Of a stretch of 6,045 bases of DNA, positions 5,934 to 6,045 are shown piece after piece. The stretch is from Syntrophomonadaceae bacterium (GTDB taxonomy: Bacteria > Bacillota > Dethiobacteria > DTU022): assembly GCA_003566935.1 (NCBI GenBank), contig PXBM01000235.1, positions 1 through 6,045 on the forward strand, given 5' to 3'. How positions within the stretch are numbered: the first letter of the stretch is position 1; each line of letters starts with the position of its first letter. The notes beneath the pieces were generated by a model. That model was given only the letters and a program-made list of their open reading frames with translations, was not told where the DNA came from and searched no databases. A program made the translations under genes and the position numbers.

Positions 5934-6045
5934 CTAAAAACTGTTTATGCGGGTCCGGACCCCCGTCGCATAAATCAACTCTTCGGGAGTGTGAGTGCAA
6001 ACCCAGCCTACCTTTTTGCCTGTTTGATCGAATTGCACGGTCAAG
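5934..6045 (-). pseudogene. N-terminal remnant of a 2-hydroxyacyl-CoA dehydratase subunit (HgdB/FldB-like)
   Basis: The minus-strand frame enters from the right edge and ends at TAG (5934-5936) after 36 complete codons. Its middle reads GKKVGWVCTHTPEELIYATG, the opening block of 2-hydroxyacyl-CoA dehydratase component-D subunits (established family of about 380-430 aa; compare KKxIGxxxxYVPEELVYAAG in HgdB). In the family that block is followed by an P-x-R turn and then some 350 residues with cluster-binding cysteines. Here it is followed by VRTRINSF and a stop, with no recognisable continuation in any frame before tnaA. Shifting by one base gives FLGTASAVISRTQIF and a further stop near 5863, which shows no clear family match. 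The upstream part is outside the window. Intact versions use a radical ketyl mechanism with an ATP-dependent activator to dehydrate 2-hydroxyacyl-CoAs from amino acids. I infer a deletion or recombination left this stub; a short genuine protein is less likely. Confidence 0.6.
5944..5974. repeat. Inverted repeat / hairpin at the end of the dehydratase remnant
   Basis: TTTATGCG (5944-5951) and CGCATAAA (5967-5974) are perfect inverted copies flanking a GC-rich centre, which contains the 12-bp palindrome GGGTCCGGACCC (5951-5962). On the minus strand the structure is followed after 3 nt by TTTTT (5937-5941), giving it a terminator-like form inside the remnant reading frame. Confidence 0.5.

Noticed and set aside
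5930..5945. Programmed -1 frameshift at TTTTTAG in the dehydratase remnant
   Set aside because: It does not form an X-XXY-YYZ slippery heptamer, and the -1 frame gives no recognisable family sequence before its own stop.
5934..6045. tnaC-like regulatory leader peptide upstream of tnaA
   Set aside because: It contains a Trp codon, but its sequence matches the dehydratase opening block, runs off the window, and lacks the tnaC arrangement of a short ORF with a Pro-stop.
1..6045. CRISPR arrays, insertion sequences, tRNA/rRNA genes, phage or defence genes
   Set aside because: No spaced direct repeats, transposase-like frames, tRNA cloverleaf or rRNA sequence were seen on either strand.

Overview
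The window looks like chromosomal DNA from an anaerobic Firmicute of the Clostridia type (Peptococcaceae or Syntrophomonadaceae-like). This is inference from several points: moderate GC, strong GGAGG-type ribosome binding sites, frequent non-ATG starts, and a gene set centred on acyl-CoA and amino-acid metabolism. That set comprises an adenylate-forming CoA ligase, a double-hotdog MaoC-type hydratase, a clostridial flavin nitroreductase, tryptophanase and a piece of a 2-hydroxyacyl-CoA dehydratase. No taxonomic marker gene is present.

Layout. Bases 1-711 (+) are the C-terminal two thirds or so of an ApbE-type FAD:protein FMN transferase whose start lies off the left edge. It ends at a clear hairpin terminator (721-753) that it shares, convergently, with the next block. 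Bases 775-3441 (-) hold two co-directional genes. Transcribed first is a 295-aa two-hotdog MaoC/FAS1-like hydratase or dehydratase (2554-3441), followed after 81 bp by a 565-aa AMP-binding acyl-CoA ligase (775-2472). They could work together, the ligase activating a carboxylic acid to its CoA thioester and the hotdog protein hydrating or dehydrating an acyl-CoA; the substrate cannot be read from the sequence.

Bases 3442-3511 form a compact divergent control region with overlapping candidate promoters. To its right is a nitroreductase-family flavoprotein (about 3512-4345, +), whose family-like reading frame begins at an ATC rather than any standard start. A hairpin at 4361-4392 separates it from a convergent tryptophanase gene (4430-5815, -). 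The tryptophanase keeps the PLP lysine and the residues that separate tryptophanase from tyrosine phenol-lyase. Upstream of it, at 5934-6045 (-), is the N-terminal part of a 2-hydroxyacyl-CoA dehydratase subunit that stops after about 24 recognisable family residues, so it is probably a gene remnant.

I see no CRISPR array, RNA gene, insertion sequence or phage feature, and nothing that amounts to a clear new system. The most useful second-look items are the missing canonical start of the nitroreductase, the truncated dehydratase with a hairpin at its breakpoint, the split active-site motifs of the hotdog protein, and the tryptophanase start, where the predicted transcript begins at the upstream ATG and translation probably begins at a TTG.
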